DNA of 64,000 nt from Phoronis australis (Eukaryota; Phoronida; Phoronidae): positions 1,533,759 to 1,597,758 of the forward strand of contig NMRA01000019.1 in NCBI GenBank assembly GCA_002633005.1. Direction: 5' to 3'. This document shows positions 1 to 11,639 of this stretch, in pieces. Numbering within the stretch: position 1 is the stretch's first letter; each line of letters begins with the position of its first letter. A program made the translations under genes and the position numbers. The notes below the pieces were generated by a model that had not been told where the DNA came from, did no database searches, and saw nothing but the letters and a program-made list of their open reading frames with translations.

Positions 1-142
1 GTTTTAAGTTGGTATTTTTTCTTGAATATGCCACGTGATAATGAGGTGGTTAAATAGGCCATGTCAGGTACTCAGGTCTATAAAGCGTTTCCCACTGCCT
101 CCAAAGCTTCGGCGTGGCAGAAGCCTCGGTCATTGGGAACAC

Positions 143-166
143 TTAACTTCGGTTAATCGAAGTTAA
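143..166. repeat. 9-bp inverted repeat
   Basis: 'ttaacttcg' (143-151) and 'cgaagttaa' (158-166) around a 6-base loop. Related 'tcgaagtt' phrases occur near 345. No known role. Confidence 0.5.
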
Positions 167-1150
167 CAGCGCTAATCAATTACAAAGGTAAGGAGGTGTA
201 TTTTATCAGCCAAGCGTCGACGCTTCTTTACATTGAGTAAAATGAGATGCAAGGAATGTCAAAAACAGCAATGTCATATGACCTTGCGAACTATATCTCC
301 GAAGTTGGTGTGAGCACTTACGCTTAACATCGCTGTTAACCACAGCTCGAAGTTTAGGAAGTAGCGATGTTTATTGTAAGGTAAAGGGCCTTTTAAGTAA
401 ACAACATTCTCATTGGCTGATTTGGTTCACACAAGCCAATGAAAAGCTAGGCCCCACACAAAAACAACTTCCCGTGGCTGTTTCCAGGAAACCCACCTAT
501 GAGTGATGTGTTTGTTTAAATTGGACACTCAAATAATGTTGCACATGCCTGAGCCTTGCCATTGTTCATCTTGGCAGTATACTATATACAGTGTAGAACG
601 GTATCCATGGTGATTTGAAATTCAGTATGCGGAGAGTGTTCGTTGAAGCTCTCTTAGATAGCCACATTCCATTAACAATTATTCGTTGCGATTAGCATTG
701 GTAATTGCAGGAAACACGTGTTTTCTGATTTCACTGCATTCACAAGTTGTTTGAACTAAAGTATGTTTCTGGGAACACTGGACAAGGAATATAAACCTAG
801 AAACTTGTACCCGCAAACATTTCCTGGGATATGAGCACTCGTTATTTTCCGGCTAGTGTTTTCTGACAGTCAGTCATGATCGGATTCAGAACTATCATGA
901 GTAATTACGTATTGACCCACAAAAACTATTTTTTGAAAATGTTGATTTGAGCAATAAAGCAAACACGAACGTTACAAAGGTTACAATAGGAGCAGTTGTG
1001 ATTCCTGAGGAACTTTAAAATAGGACCATCCCAGATTACTCAGCGACACCCGAATCTTGCTGTACACACCCACGATGCCGCAAACATCCGTTGTTGTCGA
1101 CTTCTTATTTTCAACTTTTTCTCTGTTATATTACTGTATTCGACCTTCTA

Positions 1151-1195
1151 ATGCCAACGAATTATTACTGCTGTGCTGTAGGCTGCAACTCCAAG
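1151..1195 (+). CDS. possible THAP-domain first coding exon
   Basis: A short open exon starts ATG and ends at a GTGAGA donor in phase 0. It encodes 15 residues (MPTNYYCCAVGCNSK), which look like the start of a THAP zinc finger: Met-Pro start, then a Cys-x3-Cys pair followed by Asn. THAP domains are C2CH DNA-binding modules found in transcription factors and in P-element- and Kolobok-type transposases. I do not find the rest of the domain (the conserved Trp, second Cys-His pair and AVPTIF-like box) downstream. It may be far away, lost, or this may be a relic. The call rests on few residues. Confidence 0.4.
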
Positions 1196-1739
1196 GTGAG
1201 ATAGTTCGATAAATTGGACAAATACTCGTAAATGCGTGATCTGAAATTCTTCGCCTTCTATCTCCGTGTAATCCGAGACGGTCTATTTAAAAATTTAGGT
1301 TCGTCTATACACAAAACGCGATGAACACACTTGCAATGTTATCGGCCTTGTCTTGATCGTTTGGGTTGAATATGCATACCCACTGTCATGGCATTTGTAA
1401 AATTATGCTACAATTATTGTGAATTATGGCACACATTTGGTAAAATCATTCAAATGCATTTTTATTATTCATTGCATTCTTGTGCATGCGTTTCATGTAG
1501 CTTTTATTGTGTTGAAGAAGCAGATGACATGTTTATCTGCATTAGTTGCAGTGGGAACGGTTTTTATGTTTTCAAAATGGTGCTACTGGTTTCGACATGA
1601 CAAACTTTGCTTTTAGTTATTCATATATTCAAATGTATTGCATTATGTCCACTGTATGTTGTTGCGTTACTATTTGTGTATATGTGTACATTAGACTGGA
1701 TTTTCAAAAGTCTGGTACTGGTTAAGGTATATCTTTGAT

Positions 1740-2400
1740 AGAACAAACCATACCTGCTTTATATCGCTGAAATTTCGTTGATATGCGGTGTGCAAATTGT
1801 TATACTGGCGTGATTCTAAAATACCTAGTTACCGTGGAAACGGTGTGTGATCAAGCTGGCCAACGTCCCTAAGTTTTTAGGAAGAGTTACTGAAAGTATT
1901 TCAATTTTTCATGTTGCTTGCCTTCTAACAAGACTGCCATCAAGCTTCAAATTTGCTACGATAGAAATGATACGCACTTCCGTTTAGCGACTCCCTAAGT
2001 TTCAACAAAGATTCATTTGAATTTGGCAAGGTTTTCTGCTTATACCATGCATTTTCCCTTAAACCTGCCAAATTAGTGACAAAACAACTAATTACCTTGA
2101 TAACGATACATATAATTCAGCTTGTCAACCCACGAAGTTTCAAGGAAAGATCACTGTGCTGTCAATATACATGTTGACAGTTTTGTTGTGTATTTTTGAG
2201 TTGAGAGTGAATACCATGCATTTTTGGAAACTTCATGGAATAAAATGTTAGAAACTAATTGATTCAACATTGGCAGCCACTTGGAATTTCAAAACTGGCG
2301 CCCTTGAAAATACTGTAATACATTTTGTTCAGTTATATCTGCTTTTGGGTAACTTAGAACGTTAGTTTAAATGGTTGCACCCAGATTTGCGTAGTCGTAC
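1740..2400. repeat. degenerate tandem repeat region
   Basis: Related phrases recur at irregular spacing: 'ccctaagttt' near 1869 and 1994, and 'cacgaagttt' near 2131. Each is followed by a 'gaaaga/aagatt-cact' segment and preceded by 'gtcaac/ggccaacg'. The copies are strongly diverged, so the unit length (about 130 or about 260 bases) is uncertain. No coding signal is seen. Confidence 0.35.
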
Positions 2401-2929
2401 TCAAAAGCCCATTTATTGGATTTGGTAGTCACATTTTTTAAATGCGTTCTTCACATGTTCCAAGAGATATACTATCTTACTTCAATGCATATTTTATTCA
2501 GATTTGTTTCGTTTAACACCTTAAACTCAACCAGTATCTATTCAACTTATTTAGGTTTGCAGAACATGAATGCTTATTGTAGTGTCAATAGTCTTTCAAA
2601 ATTAGTCTACAGGTCATCACTATCGCCATTACTCTCATCGGTGTCACCAGGAATCACATCATCGTAAGAGTCCTCATCATTCTGAAATTCTGCACTACAC
2701 TGACGTGAATCTCTACAGTTAGGTCATTTGATAGGTAAGAGCCTCTTTGTGAAGAGAAATCCTGTTTGCACTGGTCTCTAACCATCTCAATGATAGCCTC
2801 AGGCGCCAGAAGATCCTCAGTTGTGAGAGGTTTCAGCTGTTCATCATTGTCCTTGTAAAACTCAATCTGAAACGTGTAAAGGACCTCTTGTCGAGCAATG
2901 GCTGCCTGACCCCACATTCTGGTGTGAAT

Positions 2930-3286
2930 TTACATCCTCGGCAAATGTTTTTTCAAAGCACCAATGGTTGGTGGAAGTTTGACGCTGTCAGCCATAAGTT
3001 TGCAAAAGAGGCTCCTTCTCAGCTCTGTGATACTTTGATATATTCCAATACCTCTTGGTGAGTACACAGCACATGTCAAACGGGCTATTGTTAACAGAAG
3101 TTCACCTGACACTTCAGAAGCAGTACAAAGAGTCTGCAGTGCACTGACAACATCACTGTCCAACTTCAAATAGAATCGACCAGTGATGTCTGTCCGTGTA
3201 AAATCATGGAAAGCCGGAAGAGCTTCTGCCCCGGTAGCACGTAATGCTGTCCATATTGCATTCAGTTCCACAATCCCATATGCCAT
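2930..3286 (-). pseudogene. C-terminal block of the broken family copy (ALPAFHDFTRTDITGRF)
   Basis: This 118-codon open stretch carries the 'Leu-Pro-x-Phe-His-x-Phe-(T/S)-x-x-Asp-x-Thr-Gly-x-Phe' motif and the later 'ELRRSLFCKLMADSVKLPPT' segment, both characteristic of the family. It ends in a stop just before the 'WGQAAIARQE' block at 2917-2654, which continues the same protein in another frame. Confidence 0.65.
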
Positions 3287-4411
3287 GGAGACTGAACTAT
3301 TTCTGAGAAGCCTGTCATGATGGTCAATGACGAGACGAGTACCAGTGAAAAAATATCACCTGAGAATCATGGACGATCTGGTGTGATGCCAGGACTGCAT
3401 GATGTATTAGCAATGTATCTGCTACTTCGTGATTTTTTTCGTCCAAGCGTGGATGACGTCCGTTGCTCTTTCTACATCCTGAAGCTATCTTGTCATTGTC
3501 AAGTGTCTTCTTTTCAGACCGATATTCAGTCAGTCGAGCGTTTGCTTGGTCATGAGAGACGACAGCTCATTGGGATATTTTTGATGTTAGTCTCATCTCT
3601 TATCTGGTACACTACTGAATCCATTCCTCGTCTCGGATTTTTTCTTTTGTTGTCTGCTTCTAAGAGTTGTATCTGCAAAAAAACCAAAATGATTTCATCG
3701 TAATTTCTAAGTAAAAACGTCAGTTTGTCATAGAACCGTTCGCTAATATCCTTGTCTGTCACAACAGATTAGCTTTTGGACCACTGCCATGCTATGGACA
3801 AGTGTAATTTCGTGGCTTGGGTGAACACACTGTGGATGTCGTTTCCATGTTTTCTGGATGTAAAGGCTCTCTTGCAGCTTGATGCCTGTCCTGCTCTAAG
3901 ACGTCTGCTTCGGAAAGATTCTGCCGAAAGTGGATAAGCATTGTCCCACTGGCAGCAAAGAAGGTTCTTGATGTTATGATCAGTTCGTAGTGGCCAATAA
4001 TATGTTTCTGTTCGATATGTCTATTTGACCTGACAAGTATCAGTAGTCTTGGAACAGGTCCTTTGTCTTTTTAAGATCCACGGTGTTACCACGGAATTTC
4101 ATGGTTGTGCTTCCTTGTTTCCTGACATGAACATCTTCCATGTAGGTATTGTTCACCCTTTTGTCTGGTAACCAAAGACTTTCATCTCCTCTAATTCCAT
4201 TAAAGGCAAAATCTCCGTGCAGTGCTTGACCCGTATCATCAGCCTACACGATCTTTGGAGCATGCTTTTGTGGGACATACGGTCGTGTAATCATGTTGTA
4301 CAGCTGCTCAACCTGCACGGTAGCTGGACTGCCGTAGTTGAGTATGACACTTTTAATCTTGTCATTGGCATCTTGAACCCTCATGATTAGGTTTATTCGC
4401 AAGTCAGGTTG

Positions 4412-4726
4412 CTATTGCTTGATACCTATTTCAGTGTTGTACTGACACTTGAAATCTCCGGACAGACAGGACAGTTCTGGAGTTGCCAGGAAGAATCTGT
4501 TCCTGGCATTAACAATGCTGGAAATACCGGTCCGTCCAGTATGGACCTTCATCATCCGGATGAGGTGCTCTAAAGCGTGGTCTGCACCAATGGACACGAA
4601 TGGAATTTCAGTTTTGGTGACTGACATGTTGCCTATTCCAAGTTTAGTCCAGGTGTCGGGGTGGTCGGTTCTTAGGTCCTGCAAATCAGCAATGAATCTG
4701 GGCCAGATTATTTTGCACTGATGCAA
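4412..4726 (-). pseudogene. best-preserved block of the broken family copy (IWPRF...SIGADHALEHL)
   Basis: This 104-codon open stretch holds the most diagnostic part of the family: a Trp-Pro-Arg-Phe/Tyr-Ile-Ala-Asp start, a His-Pro-Asp-Thr-Trp motif, Pro-Phe-Val-Ser-Ile-Gly-Ala-Asp-His-Ala-Leu-Glu-His, and an RFFLATPELSCLSGDF end. The upstream frame (to about 4830) still reads 'NADFTLHLQADDETIKIII', in a shifted frame and separated by a stop. The plus-strand reading frame over the same bases is only its shadow. Confidence 0.7.
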
Positions 4727-5573
4727 TCACAGGCAATGATGATCTTAATCGTTTCATCATCTGCCTGGAGATGCAGAGTGAAGTCAGCATTTCGAGATGC
4801 TGTCAAAAATAGCAGGATGGTTTTTAACTCGATGTAAATAATTCATACTGGCGTTGGGTGATATTTGGGCCTCCAATGTTTCCGATATCTCGACAATTAT
4901 CAACAATTCAAGGAAATTGTAGCGAGATTTCTCTGTGCTCCCGGCCTTTCTGGTCTTGTTCTTCTCTAAACAGGCCGTTTCTGCTGACCGTTTTACAGCC
5001 TCTCAGCCGATGGATTCTACCTGTGGGTTTTCTTTATATAATTCATCTAAGTCTATACCAAGCAGTGCTGCATATGAGTAAATGTGGGTTCGGAGAGTGC
5101 GCTTTTAGTGAGTGTTCTTTAAAATCTGTCTAGTCGTTGTGCCAAAGACGTCGGCTGTTACCCAGGCACCATCTGTGCCGGAATAGTCTATGGACGTCCC
5201 GAGAGTTCTCAGAGGTGCCATTAGGGTCACTGTTTGCTTCATTCCAGGTCAGGTATCCAGGAGCTGTACAACCTTCTCGTTTAGTACCATGCCACATGAA
5301 ATGACAGTTGGATGAGATTTGTCAACAGCCAGCCTCCTCAACTGACACGTTTTCATACCAGCTGTCACCAGGGTCGACCATACATGAACCATAATATCAA
5401 AATCTTCAAAAGTAGTGTTTCAAATGTCTTTCTAAAGAATATACATGTAGATGTATACTGTAAATAAAGGTTATACTGCGTTTCTGTGGTTATTTTAAAT
5501 ATTCTTTGGGTTCGTAACTTCATTTAAAAATGTCTTAGATTATATGTAGCATTTTAGAAATAATGTTTTTTAA

Positions 5574-5850
5574 TTCCTTGTCCCACAAAATGTGGCGGCA
5601 GCCATTAAAACTAACATTCTAAGAGACCCAAGGGCAGAGATAACGAACAAAGTTTATTTTACGGGCGCCATTTTTGAAAATCAAAGATGGCCGCTAAAAT
5701 ATTAAATTAAATTGTTCTATTCCTTGCCCCAAGAACTGCTGGTTTAGTCATAAAAACGAACATTCTATGTGACCCAAGTGATGAGATATTGAGCAAAATA
5801 AAATTTACTGGCGCCAATTTTGAAAATCTAAAATGGCCGCCAAAATCATA
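5574..5850. repeat. two-copy imperfect tandem repeat, about 146-bp period
   Basis: A unit beginning 'ttccttg(t/c)ccc' at 5574 recurs at 5720. Matching internal blocks are 'aacattcta', 'gacccaag', 'tttact/gggcgcca(a/t)ttttgaaaatc' and 'aaaatggccgc'. A third weak partial copy ('ttgccccaagaattcc') follows near 5911. The units contain several ATGGCGGC/ATGGCCGC-like motifs. Nothing is coding. Confidence 0.6.
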
Positions 5851-5949
5851 ATCCATTATTTCCTGATTCGTCATTCTTTGAGGCTTCCAAAAATATATAG
5901 TTTCCACTTTGCCCCAAGAATTCCAGCAAATGTCAAAATTTGGACATAG

Positions 5950-7589
5950 CGAACCTCACTAATACTTTGAGCATAGTTGCATGCTTCTAACATGGCTTTG
6001 CCATCAAACCTAACATTGCTGATTTAGGTGGGCTGATTAAATTGGCCGGTTCACCCGAACCATTCTTCTATATTTCTACCAATTATTGGATGGGTCTTCC
6101 GACCTCGAAGCTCATTCCCTAGGGAAATTTGAAAAATACAAGCCTCATATCGCCACCCAATTTTCCTCATATGAGGCCGATTATACTCCGCAAAGACTTT
6201 GATAACCTGCGAAATCGTCACTCGACGGGGTTTGAATTATGTCTAATCATTCAGAATTAACCGGATCACTAGGGAACTCCAATGCTGCAGGCTGAGTATT
6301 CCTATTCGAATCTAACCGGTTTCTTTTGACATTAAATATTTCAGTTTAGGCTGGAAAAGCACTGTTGGTTCTGGACTGTGCCCCGATTCATTTTGAGACT
6401 AAAGAAACAATAGAAAAACATCCGTCTGCATCAGTTTCAGCCAAGGTATCGTTCTTTTACTGAAAACCTGATAAAACACAAACAATTGAGGTACGCACGA
6501 TTTGAAACCTTACCAAACGAGGCAAAATTGCATGCCATTGTTGCACTCATCTGTGCTTGAGGAAGTTGGTTTAGCCACAACCGACATCAATGGTTTGCAA
6601 GAGTAGCGATCAGATTAAGTGTAATAAGGGGTAAGTCGAGAAAAGAAAGACACTATGAAACATGTAGAAGACAAAGAATTCGTATAATATTTGACAACTA
6701 CCTGAATTGCTACAATTGCTCATTGAGAACCTTGCCTAGAAAATGTTGCTAGGGGTCCCTAGTTTATGCAACAGGGGTCCTCTAAATCCACTTGAAGACT
6801 AACAATTTGACACGGATTTTGAAATTCAAAAAATACAAGATAGGCATTAAAACAGTTTTTCCTCCAGGCATCCCTCTCTCGCGAGGGATAGTAGAGTCAT
6901 CTGTCGTTATGTGTTTTCGTATCTTTTTTCTGAAATTGTGTTTTACTTGACATAGACTGAGTTGCGTTTGGAATTTTCCTCTTTTAAGAGGTTTTAATCT
7001 TATTTGATTTCCAGTTTCCCCTCTTCTCATCTCTTTTTTATCATCATTTTGACTTTATTCAATCAAAAACGCTCGTTTATACATGTTCAACACAAAAAAA
7101 AACATTTCTCTCACATAAGCCTATTTATTCGCGGAAAATACATAACCTGGAGAATTTTCGCCTTTTTTGTCATTGGTCATTCCAAGCCATGACTGGGACC
7201 TGGAGGAGAGGTGTCATAATGATGGCATCAATAGGGCCACCCTGACTACACAGCGATAGAACTCTCCTTTGTCCGGAGATTAGAAAGCGCGTTCGTTTTG
7301 GAAATCAGGCACATTTCCGTGTCTCTCATTGATGTCGGGAAGGAGAAGAATTTCGTACCACTCATCCACAGGTATTTGTCCAATTTTTTAAAAATTTCAA
7401 ACGTCTGAGTTGCAGCGGGAAGCACAGCAGTAATACTTCGTTGGCATTGGAACAGAGAAAAGCTTGTAAAGAATCGAACAAAAACAAATAACAAGTGAAA
7501 CTCCAGTGGCAAGAAAACGAGACTACAAGTGTGTCTGATCGATGTTTAGGGCATTGTGGGACAATACAACGAGATACGAGTGTCATTGT
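5950..7589. other. no gene recognised
   Basis: AT-rich sequence with only short open frames and no recognisable protein, RNA gene or repeat. The frames at 6782-7192 and 7246-7586 look like chance openings. Confidence 0.5.
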
Positions 7590-7877
7590 NNNNNNNNNNN
7601 NNNNNNNNNNNNNNNNNNNNNNNNNNNNNNNNNNNNNNNNNNNNNNNNNNNNNNNNNNNNNNNNNNNNNNNNNNNNNNNNNNNNNNNNNNNNNNNNNNNN
7701 NNNNNNNNNNNNNNNNNNNNNNNNNNNNNNNNNNNNNNNNNNNNNNNNNNNNNNNNNNNNNNNNNNNNNNNNNNNNNNNNNNNNNNNNNNNNNNNNNNNN
7801 NNNNNNNNNNNNNNNNNNNNNNNNNNNNNNNNNNNNNNNNNNNNNNNNNNNNNNNNNNNNNNCCCCCCCCCCCCCCC
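7590..7877. other. assembly gap followed by a 15-base poly-C run
   Basis: Positions 7590-7862 are N, and the sequence resumes with 15 C. Open frames running through the N block are meaningless. The homopolymer next to the gap suggests that a C-rich or structured stretch broke the assembly. Confidence 0.95.
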
Positions 7878-9530
7878 GACGCTACTGCGTCCACTCCTTG
7901 TGTTTTACTGGCACCTTTGAAATTCTAAAGTAATTTAAAGTTTTATGGGATCTTATTGACAAATCTACAGAAGTATAGATTTGACCTCGTTAAAAATACG
8001 TACGGTTTCCTAAAGTAGATAATCTGTAGAATTTTATTTTTGACGGTTGACCCAACTTCCATAAATTTGGTCACACCGGGACCATGTCATTTCAGTAGTA
8101 AACTTGAACCAAAAAGGTACGTTGATAACAAACAACGGTACCAATAACATCATCTGACTACCGACCTATTGTATCCATGAGGCTTTCACAGATATCTGAT
8201 GCACCAAATTATACATGTACGAGTTTATAGTTTAATAACGCCACGACTGTACATAGACACAGAATATTCGTGAATGCCTAGCATTAATCCGTGTCCCTTG
8301 ACCTCATGTCCTTCGCAAATTAATTCTTTTCAACTGCATCAACAATGACATTCTTTGGTTTCCGACTGGAAGAGGTCGTGTCTGCATGCTGACACAATTT
8401 GCAAGATGCTCAGGAAAAAATAGAGCCACCTTGTCAGGAGTTGTCTTCCTCCTAGCCAACATGTACATGTAAGTTATCACAGTCTCTATTCAGTCACCGC
8501 GTAACAAGGTAGTCCACCACGAACAAAAACTACTATAAGAAGTTAAAAATAAATGCGACAGACGTCACCTCTAAGATCAAGTACATTTAAGGTGTTTATA
8601 TAGCCAGATAGCTAGGCAATAGGGCACACACTTAACAAATGCCCAAAGAGGGGCAGACAGGTCAAGTATCATGCCCAAACGAGCGTAATGAAAACAGGTC
8701 AATATACAGATAGACTAGATAAACTATAGATAACCCAGCAATGACAACTTTTCTTAACGAGTTGTTTTTTTTTCAAAGAAAGTAGAATGGAAGATGTCAA
8801 AAATATTGTCGATTTCAATTCCGAGTAAAACGATTAAATCCAGGACTCAGATCATGCGTTCCATTGAGGCGAGAAAATCTTCGCGAGATATTATCGTGAA
8901 CTACAAGCCAAGCACGCCATAGTCACACTAGTTTTCTTAGCAAGATTTTTGTTTTAACAAAATCCTACCTAGGTAAGAACGTGGACACTTATCTAACAAG
9001 ACATTAAAAAACCCAGAGGAAAGACGCATTACTGAAAATTTGCCGAAGAGCTATGAGTGGGATTTAAAACAAAACAACGACTAACATTACAGTGATTGCA
9101 AAAAAAATGATATTCGTTTCTGTCAAACCACTATTTAAATTAAGTCAGGAATTTTCCAGAATAAGGAGCCATGCACAGATTTCATCTCTTTTGCCCAATA
9201 CTCTAAGTAGGGCTCTGAATCTAATCAAGATATTTTGACATATTCTACTTTTGTACGTACTCAACATAGATGTCTATTGTTGAGTATGCAATTGCTCTAG
9301 GTGGTTAACTAATCCTCGTTTGCACTTATTTGAAGCTAAAAGGTCTGCATTCGAAATATCGAATTTTTGCTGGAGTTGCTGGGCACTCGGGTCTGGAGGT
9401 TGTGTGAGGTTATATTGACCGAGGGAGAGCAGCATTGCTCTTCAGAGGTCCATGCGACTTGATGTCACCTTCGGGATCGTTTCACATTTCTGTATTGATT
9501 TAACGCAACGAATGTGCGACTTCCTTTAAT
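7878..9530. other. no gene recognised; likely upstream region of the neurotrophin gene
   Basis: No coding exon, tRNA or clear repeat is seen. Untranslated first exons and the promoter of the gene beginning at 9575 may lie here, but no specific element can be defended from sequence alone. Confidence 0.4.
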
Positions 9531-9535
9531 TTCAG

Positions 9536-9627
9536 ATAGTTCTTTTCATTCTCTATTGGTTGCACGGCGCTACAATGAAATCCCTAACCAAACATTCCAC
9601 CACACCGACAGAAATCTCAACAACAAG
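9536..9627 (+). CDS. neurotrophin-like gene, proposed first coding exon
   Basis: The exon is bounded by an acceptor (ttaatttcag, ending 9535) and a donor (AAG|GTAGGC at 9628). ATG is at 9575, leaving 39 bases of 5' UTR in this exon. The 17 complete codons are followed by AG, which joins the C at 10965 in frame. Vertebrate neurotrophin genes also place nearly all coding sequence in one 3' exon with short upstream exons, so the layout fits. A different upstream exon could be used instead. Confidence 0.5.
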
Positions 9628-11634
9628 GTAGGCTTTACTGTTGGAGATGGTTTCCAGGCTTAGCAATTGTTTTTGTTATTCTTTGTTTAACAAACTTGAA
9701 TCACCTGATCTCTTAGTATTTATTATGCACCACCTCTTCCAGACTATACATGCGTGTGTGGACCTATCGCCTACCTAATTTACGAATGCTGGTGTAAAAC
9801 AATATCATTACGAAACGGCAGAACTCTCACTTTCAGTACTTCGAATCTATTCTGACACATAATTTGCATGGTCACGTTGTGTCCAATCGCCGATTATTTT
9901 GTTTTGAGGTGTTCACACGGCGTGTCTCCGATTACACCAAGACAAGCGTGGACAGATAGCTAACAGCTGAGCAGACTGCTTCAAGTGATCACGCCAAGGC
10001 GCGAACTACTGAATGAACTAGCAGCTGCTTCATTCAATTGCTGTGTTTTCACATCTTGGGGTGAGCTGTCACCTCAACTAGGGTTCACTTGAAACAATTA
10101 GCTCCGTCCGTAGCTACCCGTCTGCGCTGGCCTTTACTGTCCATGTCTACTGCTGACTTTGAGACCATTTATCAAAGTGCTGTGAGCAGAACACGCTATA
10201 TCATCAATCAACATCTTTGAACTTACTCGTGAAGCTGAACTCTTCAGACAACAAAAAAGATAAAATCTTCCGTCAATTTATTATTCGAAATTGACAGGGA
10301 GATACAAAAATCATTTACAAATAGTTTACTTTTTTAAGTTTGTTTGACACGAGTTTGGCAAAACACGGAAGACGGCTAAAATTCAAGTTAAACAAATTTT
10401 TTGTCCACACAACAAAAAATCCTCAGAGCCGCCTGTTCTTGTATTCCCATACAACAGTCACCAAAAATAATCGGAGCACCCGGAAATATCTGAACCACGC
10501 TAGTGGTTGGAAAATGCCAGAGCCTGCGACTTTGGAGACTTTTGTACCCTGATCCAAGATCATGATTTGTTTTGACGTACAGCATTCAAAAATCGTTTCA
10601 ATTTATACTTTAGCAGTCTCATTAGAATATCTCGGTTCCAATTTTTTGTTAAAGCGATGTTGCGTCACAGTGGAGAGGAGTGAGTGCAATTTCTGGGATT
10701 CTGTTCAATATGTTTTCAATGCCGTTCAACCCCTGCGTGTTCTTTTGAAACTGACCATGACTGAAATTTCTCATGTGTAAAATTATCGCGAAAACCAATA
10801 CGCCACGTAAAAGCAAGATTACACCACACTGAAAGTAAACCTCTTCTACCCAAAAAAGAACTTCATGGATATCTTTAACTCAGTTGCAAGTAATTCACTT
10901 ATTGATAAACAGAGTTATGCTCAAACAAAACAACCATCTGTCATTTTACTTTTTTAATTCCTAGCTTTATTGTAATTTTGCCCAAAAGGCTCAACTGGTT
11001 TTCAGCCCTTTATTGTTCCGTGTTGCCGTTTTTAATTGCATATCTTTGCTTATGCTCGCCCTCTTGTTTCAGGCTTTTGCACCAAGGAAACGGGAGTATT
11101 GTCTTTCATAATAATAAATATAATTATAATAAAACACGGCAGCATCAAGATTTAACCGACTCGCTGTTTAATGGCATTGATATGCAATATCTTACAAGTA
11201 GTAATCCGCTGGATTTATTTCACAAAGTACAAACTTACAATCGAAAGTTAGAACGATTTAAAAGACAGACGTCATCGAAATTAGATTATGATAATCAGAG
11301 ATTGTGCTGCCCCACAGTGTCGAAAAGGGTAAAATTACTCGGCGGAAAGACCAAGGACAAGAAATTTGTGAAGCTATTTAATACTCGGAATTCGACACAA
11401 AGATTTTACATCACGAAGTGCCACAAAGACTTTAAGCACAAAAAATGTCAATTCATTGAACCACGATATAAAGAGCTTGCATTATGCTTGCCTTTAAAAA
11501 GTTGGACTTACGCAGTCGTGCGAGACTTCAACAGCACCAGCGATTCGGACTGGAGGGTGGATTACATACAATATGACGTGGGTTGCACGTGTAAAATGCG
11601 TCGCTTACTTCCGGAAGACAGGACACCTCGGTGA
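9575..11634 (+). CDS. neurotrophin-like prepro growth factor (NGF family), two coding exons
   Basis: Coding is join(9575..9627, 10965..11634), 723 bases and 240 residues, close to vertebrate NGF/BDNF (about 241-250). The 53-base first exon ends AG|GTAGG and the second begins after TTCCTAG; the split codon AGC keeps the frame. Upstream of 10978 the main frame has no ATG, so a spliced start is needed. Order: a short N-terminus, a hydrophobic signal-like stretch (residues about 28-48), a pro-region with NGS and NKT glycosylation sites, a furin site RFKR (residues 115-118, bases 11254-11265), then a mature domain of about 122 residues. Cysteines at 132/133, 170, 179, 192, 225 and 227 reproduce the six-Cys neurotrophin knot, ending in Cys-x-Cys after 'DWRVDYIQYDVG'. 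'QRFYITKC' matches the family's QYFYETKC. The secreted dimer would act on Trk/p75-type receptors by family knowledge. A Spätzle-like cystine-knot ligand is the main alternative. The first exon is less certain than the second. Confidence 0.8.
10965..11634 (+). CDS. neurotrophin-like gene, main coding exon with pro-region and cystine-knot domain
   Basis: Starts after acceptor TTTTTAATTCCTAG and runs open to TGA at 11632-11634. It holds the signal-like hydrophobic segment, pro-region, furin cleavage site and the whole mature domain. One extra Cys precedes the first knot Cys (CC pair). The spacing between the fourth and fifth knot Cys is 33 residues against 28 in NGF, with the extra length in an Asn/Ser/Asp-rich loop before the conserved Trp. 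Confidence 0.85.
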
Positions 11635-11639
11635 ACGGA

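Larger units (their letters stand above)
2642..5410 (-). pseudogene. broken copy of a multi-copy invertebrate protein family (ADHALEH / HDFT-type)
   Basis: Read on the minus strand, at least six blocks of one protein family appear in the expected order, without introns but interrupted by stops and frameshifts. About 5400-4860 gives 'YSYAALLGIDLDELYKENPQ' and similar weak upstream blocks. 4726-4412 gives 'IWPRFIADLQDLRTDHPDTW' and 'SIGADHALEHL'. 3762-3550 gives 'YQIRDETNIKNIPMS'. About 3430-3380 gives 'ADTLLIHHAVLAS'. 3286-2930 gives 'ALPAFHDFTRTDITGRF' and 'PPTIGALKKHLPRM'. 2917-2654 gives 'VWGQAAIARQE'-like and 'LLAPEAIIEMVRDQCKQDF' segments. From memory, intact relatives are long uncharacterised proteins, often ending in a CXC-type Cys-rich tail and present in many copies in hemichordates, amphioxus, molluscs and cnidarians. 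The usual GKGK after TGRF is replaced by YLKL, and the Cys-rich tail is lost. The copy is dead. A transposon origin is inference, since I see no flanking TIR or target duplication. Confidence 0.75.

Noticed and set aside
3317-3703. 128-codon plus-strand open frame
   Set aside because: It overlaps the minus-strand family relic, whose conserved blocks explain the sequence; the plus frame shows no domain.
7495-7933. Open frames across the N block
   Set aside because: Most of each frame is unknown sequence.
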